Shown: piece after piece, positions 10,873 to 19,416 of the stretch
Numbering within the stretch: position 1 is the first letter of the stretch
How the letters are laid out: every line of letters begins with the position of its first letter
NCBI GenBank assembly: GCA_900128395.1
Contig: LT649243.1
Coordinates: 1 to 64,000, forward strand
DNA from: Stramenopiles sp. TOSAG23-2
Lineage: Eukaryota; Sar
Length of the DNA: 64,000 bases
Reading direction: 5' to 3'
Notes under the pieces: generated by a model
What the model saw: the letters and a program-made list of their open reading frames with translations, nothing else
Told to the model about the DNA's origin: nothing
Database searches by the model: none
Position numbers and translations under genes: made by a program

Positions 10873-11136
10873 CTAAGATAAATCTTTTTTTGCATTACTA
10901 AATTTTTGCATTAATGATTTCTTTGAATTAGCTAGCAAATATTGGCATTCTGTGTATCCTGAACCAATGCCAACACCGGCGCCAAGTCCTACCATTGCTT
11001 TTCTAGTGCCACTGCCTTTAAATAAAATTGCGGCAACGCCACCGCCAATCACACCAGCACCAAATTTTATTAATAAATCTTCTGCACAACGATCCCATGC
11101 ATCACCCATCACATCTTCCGCTCTTCCTTCAGGCAT
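10873..11136 (-). CDS. MIC10: MICOS complex subunit MIC10
   Basis: An 87-residue protein with the MIC10 (MINOS1/DUF543) pattern. An N-terminal acidic stretch is followed by two glycine-rich membrane helices, 'LLIKFGAGVIGGGVAAILF' and 'RKAMVGLGAGVGIGSGYTEC', joined by a short positively charged loop. The second helix carries the GxGxGxGxGY signature used for oligomerisation. In the family, MIC10 sits in the mitochondrial inner membrane and bends it at cristae junctions as part of MICOS. The length matches the family (about 75-100 residues). The ATG at 11136 is the only sensible start. It is transcribed divergently from a small spliced membrane-protein gene 600 bp away. Confidence 0.88.
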   Translation of the reverse strand: MPEGRAEDVMGDAWDRCAEDLLIKFGAGVIGGGVAAILFKGSGTRKAMVGLGAGVGIGSGYTECQYLLANSKKSLMQKFSNAKKDLS

Positions 11137-11734
11137 TTTATTATATATTATATTATTTCCTCAAAATTAATTTTATATTTATGTGTATATATATATATAT
11201 ATATCTGAATATAATAAACTGTATAATTTTTGTTGTTTTATTTCTACATTTACACTTATCTCCTTTCCTTGTTGTATAAAATATTTAATAGAATATATAT
11301 AGATATTTTAAAGATCATTCAAAAGTTAAAGTCATGCAACATGGGGGAGCGGACGACGGACGAACGATCCTGAAAATTTCATTTTAGTATATATTTTTGT
11401 ATCCTTATGTTCCTATTCAATGTTCTATTTTTTATTTTTTATTTTTTTCACTCCAAAATTCACCTATCAACTATATCAATTCTATTGTATGCATGTGGAT
11501 ATAGCAGGCTATTTTACGAACCGATTATTCTTCTTTTGTAGTATACTACCAAGTATCAATTTGATCCAACCCTCCATTTTTAATCTCAACAAAAAAAAAA
11601 AATAAAAACAAAACAAAAATACTAAGTATAAATAGATAAATAGAGGAGAGATCAGGAAAACAGTTCATAACCATGTTCATATAATAATTTTATAAAGTGG
11701 TAAAATTTGTCATTGTTACTCTATTGTTACCATC
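11137..11734. other. Divergent intergenic between MIC10 and the small spliced gene
   Basis: About 600 bp that presumably contains both promoters. A (TA)9-like tract lies at about 11187-11204, shortly upstream of the MIC10 start. An A-rich run is at 11590-11602. No additional gene was recognised. Confidence 0.5.
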
Positions 11735-12052
11735 ATGTGTACAGGTGAACGATCCAATGTATGGGGAACTAGAGACTTCAAGAATGTATATGAAGAACCT
11801 GCATGTTTAAGGCGTAGTGTAAGTATTCCAAAAATCAACTAATAATGGATAAATTATTATTTATTATTGTCTTTTCTATTTAAATAAGAAACTACTTTTT
11901 GGACCACTCTAACAAATTAAATTATTTCATAATATTTCTGTATGTACACATAGGATCCATTTGGAGATACGTGTACTCGACGAACAATTATAGGATTTGG
12001 TGTAGCTATTGCTACAACTGTATTTACATTTTATGCCACAATCAATGTATAA
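11735..12052 (+). CDS. Small spliced single-pass membrane protein, join(11735..11818,11954..12052)
   Basis: Two short open exons join in phase 0 across a 135-bp intron (11819-11953) with GTAAGT at its 5' end and ACATAG at its 3' end, giving a 60-residue protein. Exon 1 encodes 28 polar residues (MCTGERSNVW...). Exon 2 encodes 'DPFGDTCTRR' followed by a C-terminal membrane helix 'TIIGFGVAIATTVFTFYATI', then TAA. Neither exon alone is long enough to stand out, but both are open only in the spliced frame and the splice sites are canonical. The size and C-terminal helix resemble small mitochondrial inner-membrane subunits, and the neighbour is MIC10, but I recognise no family. The mitochondrial link is inference. 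Confidence 0.6.
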
Positions 12053-12371
12053 TTTATATCAATTGATATACAACCGTTTTTGAAGCTTGATTATATATAT
12101 ATAGCATTAGCATAGGCACATAGAGGGCATTTATTTATTATTTTTAACGAAGAAGAAAACGAAATAATAATTTATAAATTATATGAAATGTCACCATGTA
12201 TTACCGAGTGTGTAAAAATATTTTTTTGTGCGTATGTTACAAATATATAAAAATTTATAAAAAAAATATTTTCTAGAGATTATAAATAAATTGTGTACAC
12301 TTCTGAATAAATGAAGAGAAACATTTATTCCTTTTTTAGATCCATCATTTAACATCGTTATCATTATTTTT
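12053..12371. other. Convergent intergenic, no gene seen
   Basis: About 320 bp of very AT-rich sequence between two convergent 3' ends, with AATAAA words at about 12287-12310. Nothing else was recognised. Confidence 0.5.
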
Positions 12372-13607
12372 TCAACCTATAAATTTTGTTTGGAAAAAAT
12401 TCGTAATCGAAGCTCTACCAAAATCAGTCATGATGCCATTTGGTTTATACACATTTTTATCTTTTCGTGCTTCTGCCTCCAATCTTTCTGTACGTGCTAT
12501 GGCAGCTAATTTACATTTTTCAGCACAATATTGATATCCTAAAATATGCAATAATTGTTCTCGGGTTTGATCTGCTAATTGTTCTTCAAATACAAATTCT
12601 GGACGATCATCTATTTCATCTTGATCATCAACAATATCGGAGCCAGCAAAACTATTTTTTCTAGAACGATTTGTACGCGATGTGTTTTTCGATGAAGTTC
12701 TTCCACCTTTACTATTATTACTACGACCAGTGTTAAAACTTTCTTTTCTTGATCTAGATGTAGCCCTAGATCGAGATGTCGTCCTTGATGTGTGTCTGGA
12801 GGATGAACGTTGACTTCTTGATGGTATGGGTGCAAATAAATATTTACTACCACGAACCATTTCTCTCATTTCATCATCACTAACTAATTTATCAACTTCT
12901 GTCCTAAAATTACCAATGTGAATCGTTGAAAATGTATGCAATGCACTTTCACTTTGTGAAGAACGCAATTCTTGTGTTGCATTTAATCGTTCAAGTAATT
13001 TTAACTCTTTACTCATTCCGAAAATTGCTCTACGTAACGCATTGCGTTTCAAACGTTGTTGTTTTCTTTCTAACGATGGCAATGTTCCAATCCCATCTTT
13101 ACGTAATAATTGTGCTGAGTTTTTAATTGACATTCCAAAACTAGCACATGATCCTAGGCGCATTCTAAATGTCGTTGGATCACGATCATATACATCTTTA
13201 TGTCTAACAACAAATGATGGTTGCAAATCGTTTTGTGCTTTGGAAAATTTTTTAATTTTTTGACTATTTGATAATTTTGCATAGACACCCCAACTACCCA
13301 TGGATGGATCTGGAATGGTTTCCTCTGGTACATAAAATGTTTTAATATTAGATGTTCTCATATATCGTTTTTTACGTTCAATAGGTTTTAATTTAGATGG
13401 TTCATGTTCTTCCATATTAACGATGGATTCCATCAATGCTGTGTGTCCAACTGGTCCAATTTTCTCCAATCTTCTTGCATCACGTACAGATGGTGATTCC
13501 GGTCGCTTCGCAAGTGGTACAAATTTATTTCGTGTCATCCATGTTGGGCAATTTTGACTAACGGCACTATCATCCAATTCTCCCGGGCCTAATATTATTT
13601 GTGACAT
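12372..13607 (-). CDS. Basic protein of unknown function with a conserved-looking core
   Basis: A 411-residue protein. I place the start at the ATG 13607 (MSQIILGPGELDD). The open frame continues upstream to 13700, but that part is (TA)n leader coding only Ile/Tyr. Residues about 10-240 look structured and lineage-conserved in style, with 'CPTWMTRNKFVPLAKRPESP' near the N-terminus and 'FRMRLGSCASFGMSIKNSAQ' around residue 150. A Ser/Arg-rich disordered region with repeated 'TSRSRATSRSR'-type sequence follows (about residues 270-345), then an acidic patch and a short helical tail. No enzymatic motif or membrane segment is seen. The SR-like tract could mediate RNA or microtubule contacts (speculation). 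I do not recognise the family. Confidence 0.75.
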   Translation of the reverse strand: MSQIILGPGELDDSAVSQNCPTWMTRNKFVPLAKRPESPSVRDARRLEKIGPVGHTALMESIVNMEEHEPSKLKPIERKKRYMRTSNIKTFYVPEETIPDPSMGSWGVYAKLSNSQKIKKFSKAQNDLQPSFVVRHKDVYDRDPTTFRMRLGSCASFGMSIKNSAQLLRKDGIGTLPSLERKQQRLKRNALRRAIFGMSKELKLLERLNATQELRSSQSESALHTFSTIHIGNFRTEVDKLVSDDEMREMVRGSKYLFAPIPSRSQRSSSRHTSRTTSRSRATSRSRKESFNTGRSNNSKGGRTSSKNTSRTNRSRKNSFAGSDIVDDQDEIDDRPEFVFEEQLADQTREQLLHILGYQYCAEKCKLAAIARTERLEAEARKDKNVYKPNGIMTDFGRASITNFFQTKFIG

Positions 13608-13791
13608 GGCTTCCTTTCTACAAAACAACAAAAAAACTAATAACAATATATATATATATATGTATATTTCTATATGTTCAATGATCAATTCTTTATACAA
13701 TTACTAATGCTTTACAATCAAGAACTATTCTATTTCTATGCATGCATACACATACAGAGAGAGAGAGAGACTACTAAAAAGTTTGCATATT

Positions 13792-13981
13792 GCTTTATCC
13801 TGTCTACTTACACACACACACACATCCTACATCAATATTATATATACGTAGTATGTAATATTTGTCCTAAAAAAAGCCAAAAAGCAGCTTTATCCTGTCT
13901 ACTTACACACACACACACATCCTACATCAATATTATATATACGTAGTATGTAATATTTGTCCTAAAAAAAGCCAAAAAGCA
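13792..13981. repeat. 95-bp direct tandem duplication, 2 copies
   Basis: Two essentially identical copies start with 'gctttatcctgtctac' at 13792 and 13887. Each contains a (CA)n microsatellite and ends with 'aaaaaaagccaaaaagca'. The exact match points to a recent duplication. Confidence 0.9.
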
Positions 13982-14475
13982 AATGGCAAAATTCGCTCGC
14001 AAATTCGCAACATTCTTCCCAAAAACCCACACTAGCATGGGCACACCATTGTCAAAGGTTCCGTTATATCATTTTTTTAGCATTTTTATATATGTATACG
14101 AGGACGTATAATACGAGGACTTATTACTATCAACCTGAAAATTTATATGACAAAAAGGAAAAAGGCAAACGTTGATGAAGCGTATTGTGCTATTGTAATT
14201 TCCCTATTTCAAGTATAAATTATGTCGTCATTTTTGCACATTTGTCATTTTCTAATATTGTCAATTTTGTCATTTTATTTGTCATTTGATAGGTAATTTC
14301 TATGAATTCGGGAGTATTTATTTTTCTGATATTCTAATTTCCCTATTTCAAGTATAGATTAGTGTCATTTGATAGTGGAAATCCGAAATCCGCCGAGAAC
14401 TATACTAAAATAAACAAGTAACAACAAACTGACACATCTCAATATAAATACATGATGTATATATATATATATTGA

Positions 14476-14691
14476 TACAAATGGATTTCACATGGGAAAA
14501 CATATTGGTTCAATACAATAACAAATGAATCAACTTGGGACAATCCAATTGCGGATAAAGATAGGATTCCAGAAATGAAGCGTATTTACTGCGAAACCAT
14601 GAAATGCCTTGGACACAATACTGGTCGACATTTTTTATTTTTTTTTGCGTCAATCTGTCGTCAGTCATGTAATATACCTTCAACGCAATAA
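14476..14691 (+). pseudogene. WW-domain relic
   Basis: An open frame of 69 codons from the Trp codon at 14482 to TAA at 14691 reads a clear WW domain: 'WISHGKTYWFNTITNESTW' followed by DNP. It has the two signature Trp residues, the aromatic pair in the middle strand, the Asn, and the Pro after the second Trp. A TGA lies just upstream in frame and no ATG or plausible acceptor AG precedes it, so it cannot start a protein by itself. About 45 further residues follow, including Cys-rich and poly-Phe sequence. It is either a decayed gene fragment or an exon whose partners I cannot find. The relic reading is favoured. Confidence 0.5.
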
Positions 14692-14943
14692 TATGAATGT
14701 ATATCCACTCAACACGTATTTATATTAAATTTATGGATATATATATACCTACTATACATTAATGTATATATGTTCATGTTTTATGATGAGATGCATGCAT
14801 ATATTGATATATTTATTTGTACTGAAACAACAACGAATAATATCTTTTTTTTCTCATAAAAGTTAGTATAGCAAACGTATACCAAAAATCGTGCTATATA
14901 TTCCTATATATAATTGACCTGCTTTTTTTTTTGAGAACAACCC

Positions 14944-15131
14944 TGAGAAAACTGTACACTTAACAAATAACACTATTCACTATGGGAAATATTTATGTAT
15001 ATATCGTTTTCTAAAATGCCAATTTTATTTTTCATATAATTTTTGTAAAAAATAGCAAATATCCGAAAATATAGAAAAAATGATTGAATATTTCCCCCAT
15101 AGTGAATAGTGTTAAGTGCACAGTTTTCTCA
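14944..15131. mobile_element. MITE-like imperfect inverted repeat
   Basis: The left arm (14944-14993, beginning tgagaaaactgtacacttaac and ending ggaaatatt) and the right arm (15087-15131) are reverse complements over about 45 bp. They differ by a 7-bp insertion, a short G-run change and one mismatch. The AT-rich loop is about 93 bp and has no ORF. The core word 'ccatagtgaatagtgtt' reappears in degenerate form at 32121-32140 and, inverted, at 61603-61628. No clear target-site duplication is visible, so a mobile origin is inferred from structure only. Confidence 0.5.
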
Positions 15132-15561
15132 CGGTTTGTGGTAAGCACGTAAGCTCGATCCATATTAATATTATTATTGATGGATAAAAGTATTATATGG
15201 GCTCTAGGTATAGGTAGCAGGCCCAGCAGGGAAGAACCAGAGAAAGAACGAAGGGAATCGAGAGATAAAAATAATGATGTGAAGGTGTTGTATAAATAAT
15301 CTAATAAAATAGGTTGTTGTTGTTGAAGATTTTTTAGATGATTACATCAGGTATTGAATATATACATTACATTTTAATATATAGTATAAGAATTTCTTTC
15401 TAAATATATCATATCATTTGTGATTCTGTTCTGGGTATGCGTGTATGAATTATTACATTCTTCATTATTCTTTTTTTGTTTTGGTTTGATAATATTAATA
15501 TTATTATACGTTAGTTCTTCTTCATTTTTGAATATATATATAAATATATAAATATATAAAT

Positions 15562-18500
15562 ATGACAAATAGATGCCCAGAATGTGAAATGCACCTATAT
15601 CCACGACCAAAAAAGGAAGTGACACATGAAAGATTTGATAGTAGTAAATTGATTCAATATGAGTTTCAAGATACAAATGTGAAACATGCTTCAAGTATGG
15701 AAAATATGTTTGATACCTCATTTATAGCAATTGGATTGCCACCTGGTTGGTCTGATAGTACCATACAAAATTTTTATAAACATTTAATAATGAAATCTGT
15801 TAAACATTTATATATGAATAATAAAAACAAAAGTAATCATAACAATAATATATCAATACCTACTACAATTAAGAGCACAAAAAATATACATGTGAAGATA
15901 TTACATCATACTAATGATGTAAAGCTGATTTCTATTAGCATTTTTACGAAAAAAAGTGTACAACCACAACAACTAGGCAACGTGAAAAATCAAAAGTTTA
16001 TAAATAATGTGATTGATATGTTTTTTCATTTGCAGATTGATAAAGGATCAATTGAGTTTTTAGAAAAAGTACAAAGTTTTGTAATACAAGTTCATTCTTG
16101 CCCTTTTTGTGAATTATTTAACTTAACGAAAGAATTATCGTGGAGCAGTAACCATATCAACAACAATAACGGCTCTTCTCCTACTGTTAACTCTGCGGAT
16201 GATAAAATTCATTACAGAGCTTTTGAAGCGCTTTATAGTTTGCAACATTTTGATTTACCACCAAATGCAATGAAGAAAAAAGAAATGGCAAAAGCAATAA
16301 TGTTTACGGAAAAAAAAATAAATGATTTTACAAATGATTTAAATGCTGTTTTGAAAATTAGAGCCGGGTCGCGTCCTTCCATCTTCGATATCAACCAGAG
16401 CCAGCCAACAACAAATTCAAGCTTATATTTAAATCGTAAACAATTTGCTGATCTGTATGTAAGCTTACACTTTCATTTAGGAGGTCCACGTTGTGACGTA
16501 ACAAATGTACAGCAATTTTTTAGTTCCAGTACGCCTTGCAAATATACACCTCCACCAATATTAAAAAACCGTGATAATAATACTACGTCATCTCGAAATC
16601 GATTAGCAAATTCAGTATTACAGCCAAGTACAGAAGATAAACGAATGTGGCAAGCTGCATCTGTACAAGCAATGCGTTTGAAAAACAATTCGTTTTTCAA
16701 TATATGCCCCGTCCAATTTTTAAATAGTTTGCACAGAAAAATGAAACCGTTTATGATGTTTTTTAAACAGAGTATAATGTTAAGTGAGAAAAGGCAACAA
16801 TTTGCTACTATAAGTGATAGTGAAATTTATGAAACAATATCAATGATTCCAAAATTACAACATTTACGTACTTACATTATTTTGATGTTAAAACATTTTA
16901 TACAAATAAAGCAACTAGAGGATGGAGTTTTCACGGAATTGCAATTTGTAGCATTTTTTTTAGCATGTTCATATTCAACAAAGTATGAAAATCTAGAGGT
17001 TGTGTCTGATGGATTTCATTTAGGTAATTTACGATTAAAAGCAACAAAAATAAATAAAATTGAAGATCCTAAAGTCTTCTTGGCTGGTGAATGTCGCATG
17101 TTTATGTACTGGTTAAGCCTTGGCTTTAACACTTCTACGCAAAATATTAGTACTACAAGTTTTCTATATGAATTGTTCAAACAATGGACGCTTGTTCACG
17201 ATATTGGTTTAATATGTAAGCATTCATACCGCGTATTTTTCCCACCACAATATTTTATGAATACAAGAATGCAGAGTCATAATTATGTTAGAGTTAGTGG
17301 TCTTGAACAAGCAAATGCAAAAAGGGAAGAAAAATATTCCAATAATACTATGTATCGCTTGAAGCGTATTTTGTATTATAGCATAAATTTTTTCTTGATG
17401 TTCATGCAAGGACTTTTATATTCAGATTATTGGATATCAAGTGTTGATACTATGCTATCTAAAGGTGATATGACACCTATGAAAGTGTTTGCAGACGAGT
17501 ATATATCATTTTGCTTTGAAGTTGATATAGTTCGTGCGTTTAATCTAGCTGTGTTTGTTACAATATTTAGTATTCTTCGAGCAATAGAAATTGTATATTC
17601 AAGATTTTTAGTAAAACCAGGTGATGTCGACCAGCATCGACTATATAGAGCATTAAAGTATTCTAGATTAGAATTTCTATTGTACGGAAGTGGTAAATCA
17701 AAACTGGTAAAAGTTGATTATGCCTTGAATGAATATATTCTTGACAAGAAATTGAATCGACAGCTTAAGGAATCCCAATCTACGAACTATTATAAAGAAT
17801 ATGCGACATTGATTGCTTTTAGAAAAACTGCTAGCGTTTCTACCTTGATGTTGTTCTTTTTACGAATAAGCATGTTCACTACGTTGTTTTTCTTAACTGG
17901 TTTTAGTGTAGATTGGTGGAGATTTCGAACAAAGCAAACTTGCAACCAGGCTTGGACATGGGCTTATAGCATTAGTATATTTATTGCATATTTTATGATG
18001 GGATCCATTGCATTGAATATTTACATTGAAACCTGTAGTATAAAACTGGGTATAATTCGATTTACAGCAATGACAGATCCTTTTCAAGCGTTGAAAAAAA
18101 CCAGAAGCGGTGGAAATTTACGAGAAAATCGTAAATTTATTAGATTCCCTGGTTATGTCGATTTATCAAATTTGAGGAATGTTATTGCATGGAATAAAAT
18201 GAGAAGTTTTTTATTGCTCAACACAAACCAACGATTTAAAAACATACAAAGACGAGCTTTATTTCTATTCTTTATAATTTTGTGTTCTGGAATACTACGC
18301 ATATGGCGATTCGATCTGGAGCAAAATGGGGAATTGGTGACTACTGATGTAGTAGAAAAAGAAGATTTTATATTAACATTGATTGCCGCATTCTTGTCAA
18401 TTCCAACTTTCTTTTTTATACTAGAATGTGCGAATATAAATGATTTATTGGAATCACACGATACATTAATTGCCAGAAATATATATCGTTGCGAAAACAT

Positions 18501-18834
18501 ATACAGAGACTCAAAGAAACATTACTCTCAAATGAATAAAAAATCGATTAACAAAGAATTGTCCCATAGAAAGCGCATTGATGGCAAGTATTTAATAAAC
18601 GAAAATAGCACGGGGAATAAGTCTAATGTATATAATAAAACCTCATCATCGGAAATGTCACTAATGGTTGAAAATATCAAATTACTAAAAGCATCATTAG
18701 AATTATTGAGTTATCGCCGAGATCATGTGAAATTATTTGGCGTTGCGGTAACTCGAAATTTACTAATAGGTGCACTTGGTGTATTTGTTTCAATTATGCC
18801 AAATGTAGTCAAGAGCGTTACAAATGTTAATTAG
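15562..18834 (+). CDS. Seven-helix membrane protein with long cytosolic N-terminus (gustatory-receptor-like?)
   Basis: A 1090-residue protein. Residues 1-590 are hydrophilic, with a CPEC motif at the extreme N-terminus and a CPFC motif near residue 187 that could bind zinc. Seven hydrophobic segments follow at roughly 604-626, 670-690, 758-785, 797-820, 897-917, 935-958 and 1068-1088. The last helix is introduced by 'VKLFGVAVTRNLLIGALG', about 20 residues from the C-terminus. A cytosolic N-terminus, seven helices and a short C-tail with a glycine-containing lead into helix 7 recall the gustatory-receptor-like (GRL) superfamily, but the identity is too low to be sure by eye. An unrelated polytopic channel or transporter is possible. 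The ATG at 15562 follows a (TA)n leader. Confidence 0.8.
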   Translation: MTNRCPECEMHLYPRPKKEVTHERFDSSKLIQYEFQDTNVKHASSMENMFDTSFIAIGLPPGWSDSTIQNFYKHLIMKSVKHLYMNNKNKSNHNNNISIPTTIKSTKNIHVKILHHTNDVKLISISIFTKKSVQPQQLGNVKNQKFINNVIDMFFHLQIDKGSIEFLEKVQSFVIQVHSCPFCELFNLTKELSWSSNHINNNNGSSPTVNSADDKIHYRAFEALYSLQHFDLPPNAMKKKEMAKAIMFTEKKINDFTNDLNAVLKIRAGSRPSIFDINQSQPTTNSSLYLNRKQFADLYVSLHFHLGGPRCDVTNVQQFFSSSTPCKYTPPPILKNRDNNTTSSRNRLANSVLQPSTEDKRMWQAASVQAMRLKNNSFFNICPVQFLNSLHRKMKPFMMFFKQSIMLSEKRQQFATISDSEIYETISMIPKLQHLRTYIILMLKHFIQIKQLEDGVFTELQFVAFFLACSYSTKYENLEVVSDGFHLGNLRLKATKINKIEDPKVFLAGECRMFMYWLSLGFNTSTQNISTTSFLYELFKQWTLVHDIGLICKHSYRVFFPPQYFMNTRMQSHNYVRVSGLEQANAKREEKYSNNTMYRLKRILYYSINFFLMFMQGLLYSDYWISSVDTMLSKGDMTPMKVFADEYISFCFEVDIVRAFNLAVFVTIFSILRAIEIVYSRFLVKPGDVDQHRLYRALKYSRLEFLLYGSGKSKLVKVDYALNEYILDKKLNRQLKESQSTNYYKEYATLIAFRKTASVSTLMLFFLRISMFTTLFFLTGFSVDWWRFRTKQTCNQAWTWAYSISIFIAYFMMGSIALNIYIETCSIKLGIIRFTAMTDPFQALKKTRSGGNLRENRKFIRFPGYVDLSNLRNVIAWNKMRSFLLLNTNQRFKNIQRRALFLFFIILCSGILRIWRFDLEQNGELVTTDVVEKEDFILTLIAAFLSIPTFFFILECANINDLLESHDTLIARNIYRCENIYRDSKKHYSQMNKKSINKELSHRKRIDGKYLINENSTGNKSNVYNKTSSSEMSLMVENIKLLKASLELLSYRRDHVKLFGVAVTRNLLIGALGVFVSIMPNVVKSVTNVN

Positions 18835-19416
18835 CAACAATATGTTGTGTAAACACTATCATACGAACTACGTACGACGTATTTATTGAATTCCATATAT
18901 ATATATATATACGACGTAGAGATGTTTATAACACATACTTTTTGGAGAGATCCCAGGGAGATCTTTTAATAATAGATATAATATACAAGTTTTTTAAAAG
19001 CTATCTAATACCAGTATACTGATATACCAATTAAATATATATACCTGATAAAGCCATGTTAAAAGAGGCCAGTATAAGTAACAGGAAAAATTAAAGAAAG
19101 ATTAAAATAAAAACTTATTCCTATATCTTTTAATATACTCTAAGCACACTAAGTACAGCGTGATAATAAATTGACAGAGACCAACAATCTTCTCTTCTTA
19201 TTATTATTATTTATCAAAAATATATTGAATATTGAATTAATTCTTTTTATTCACACTTATGCTTACGTCTAGGTATATTTATACAGATAGATAGAAAACC
19301 AATCAATAACCATCCATCCATTTATATATACGTCCTTTATATATTTGTGTGTGTGTGTGATTATTACCATATTCAAAATCCAATTGTACGTGAAAAAAAC
19401 AAACAAAAACGGAAAA
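18835..19416. other. Intergenic, no gene seen
   Basis: About 580 bp, AT-rich, with TA and (GT)n microsatellites close to the next start. The in-frame sequence before the ATG at 19417 is a GT-repeat-derived leader without conserved features. Confidence 0.5.

Larger units (their letters stand above)
13608..15561. other. 2 kb divergent gene-poor stretch with relics and repeats
   Basis: The upstream side of both flanking genes. It contains (TA)n and (CA)n microsatellites, a 95-bp tandem duplication (13792-13981), a WW-domain relic (14476-14691) and a MITE-like inverted repeat (14944-15131). The phrase 'taatttccctatttcaagtata' occurs twice, at about 14198 and 14336. A 42-codon ORF at 13983-14111 has an amphipathic, targeting-like N-terminus but no other support. 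Confidence 0.6.

Noticed and set aside
13983-14111. 42-codon ORF with an amphipathic, mitochondrial-targeting-like N-terminus
   Set aside because: Too short, no splice partner found and no recognisable family. Kept only as context for the WW relic.
15562-18834. SPX-EXS (XPR1/SYG1) phosphate exporter
   Set aside because: Length and late membrane helices fit loosely, but no SPX lysine cluster or EXS signature was found.
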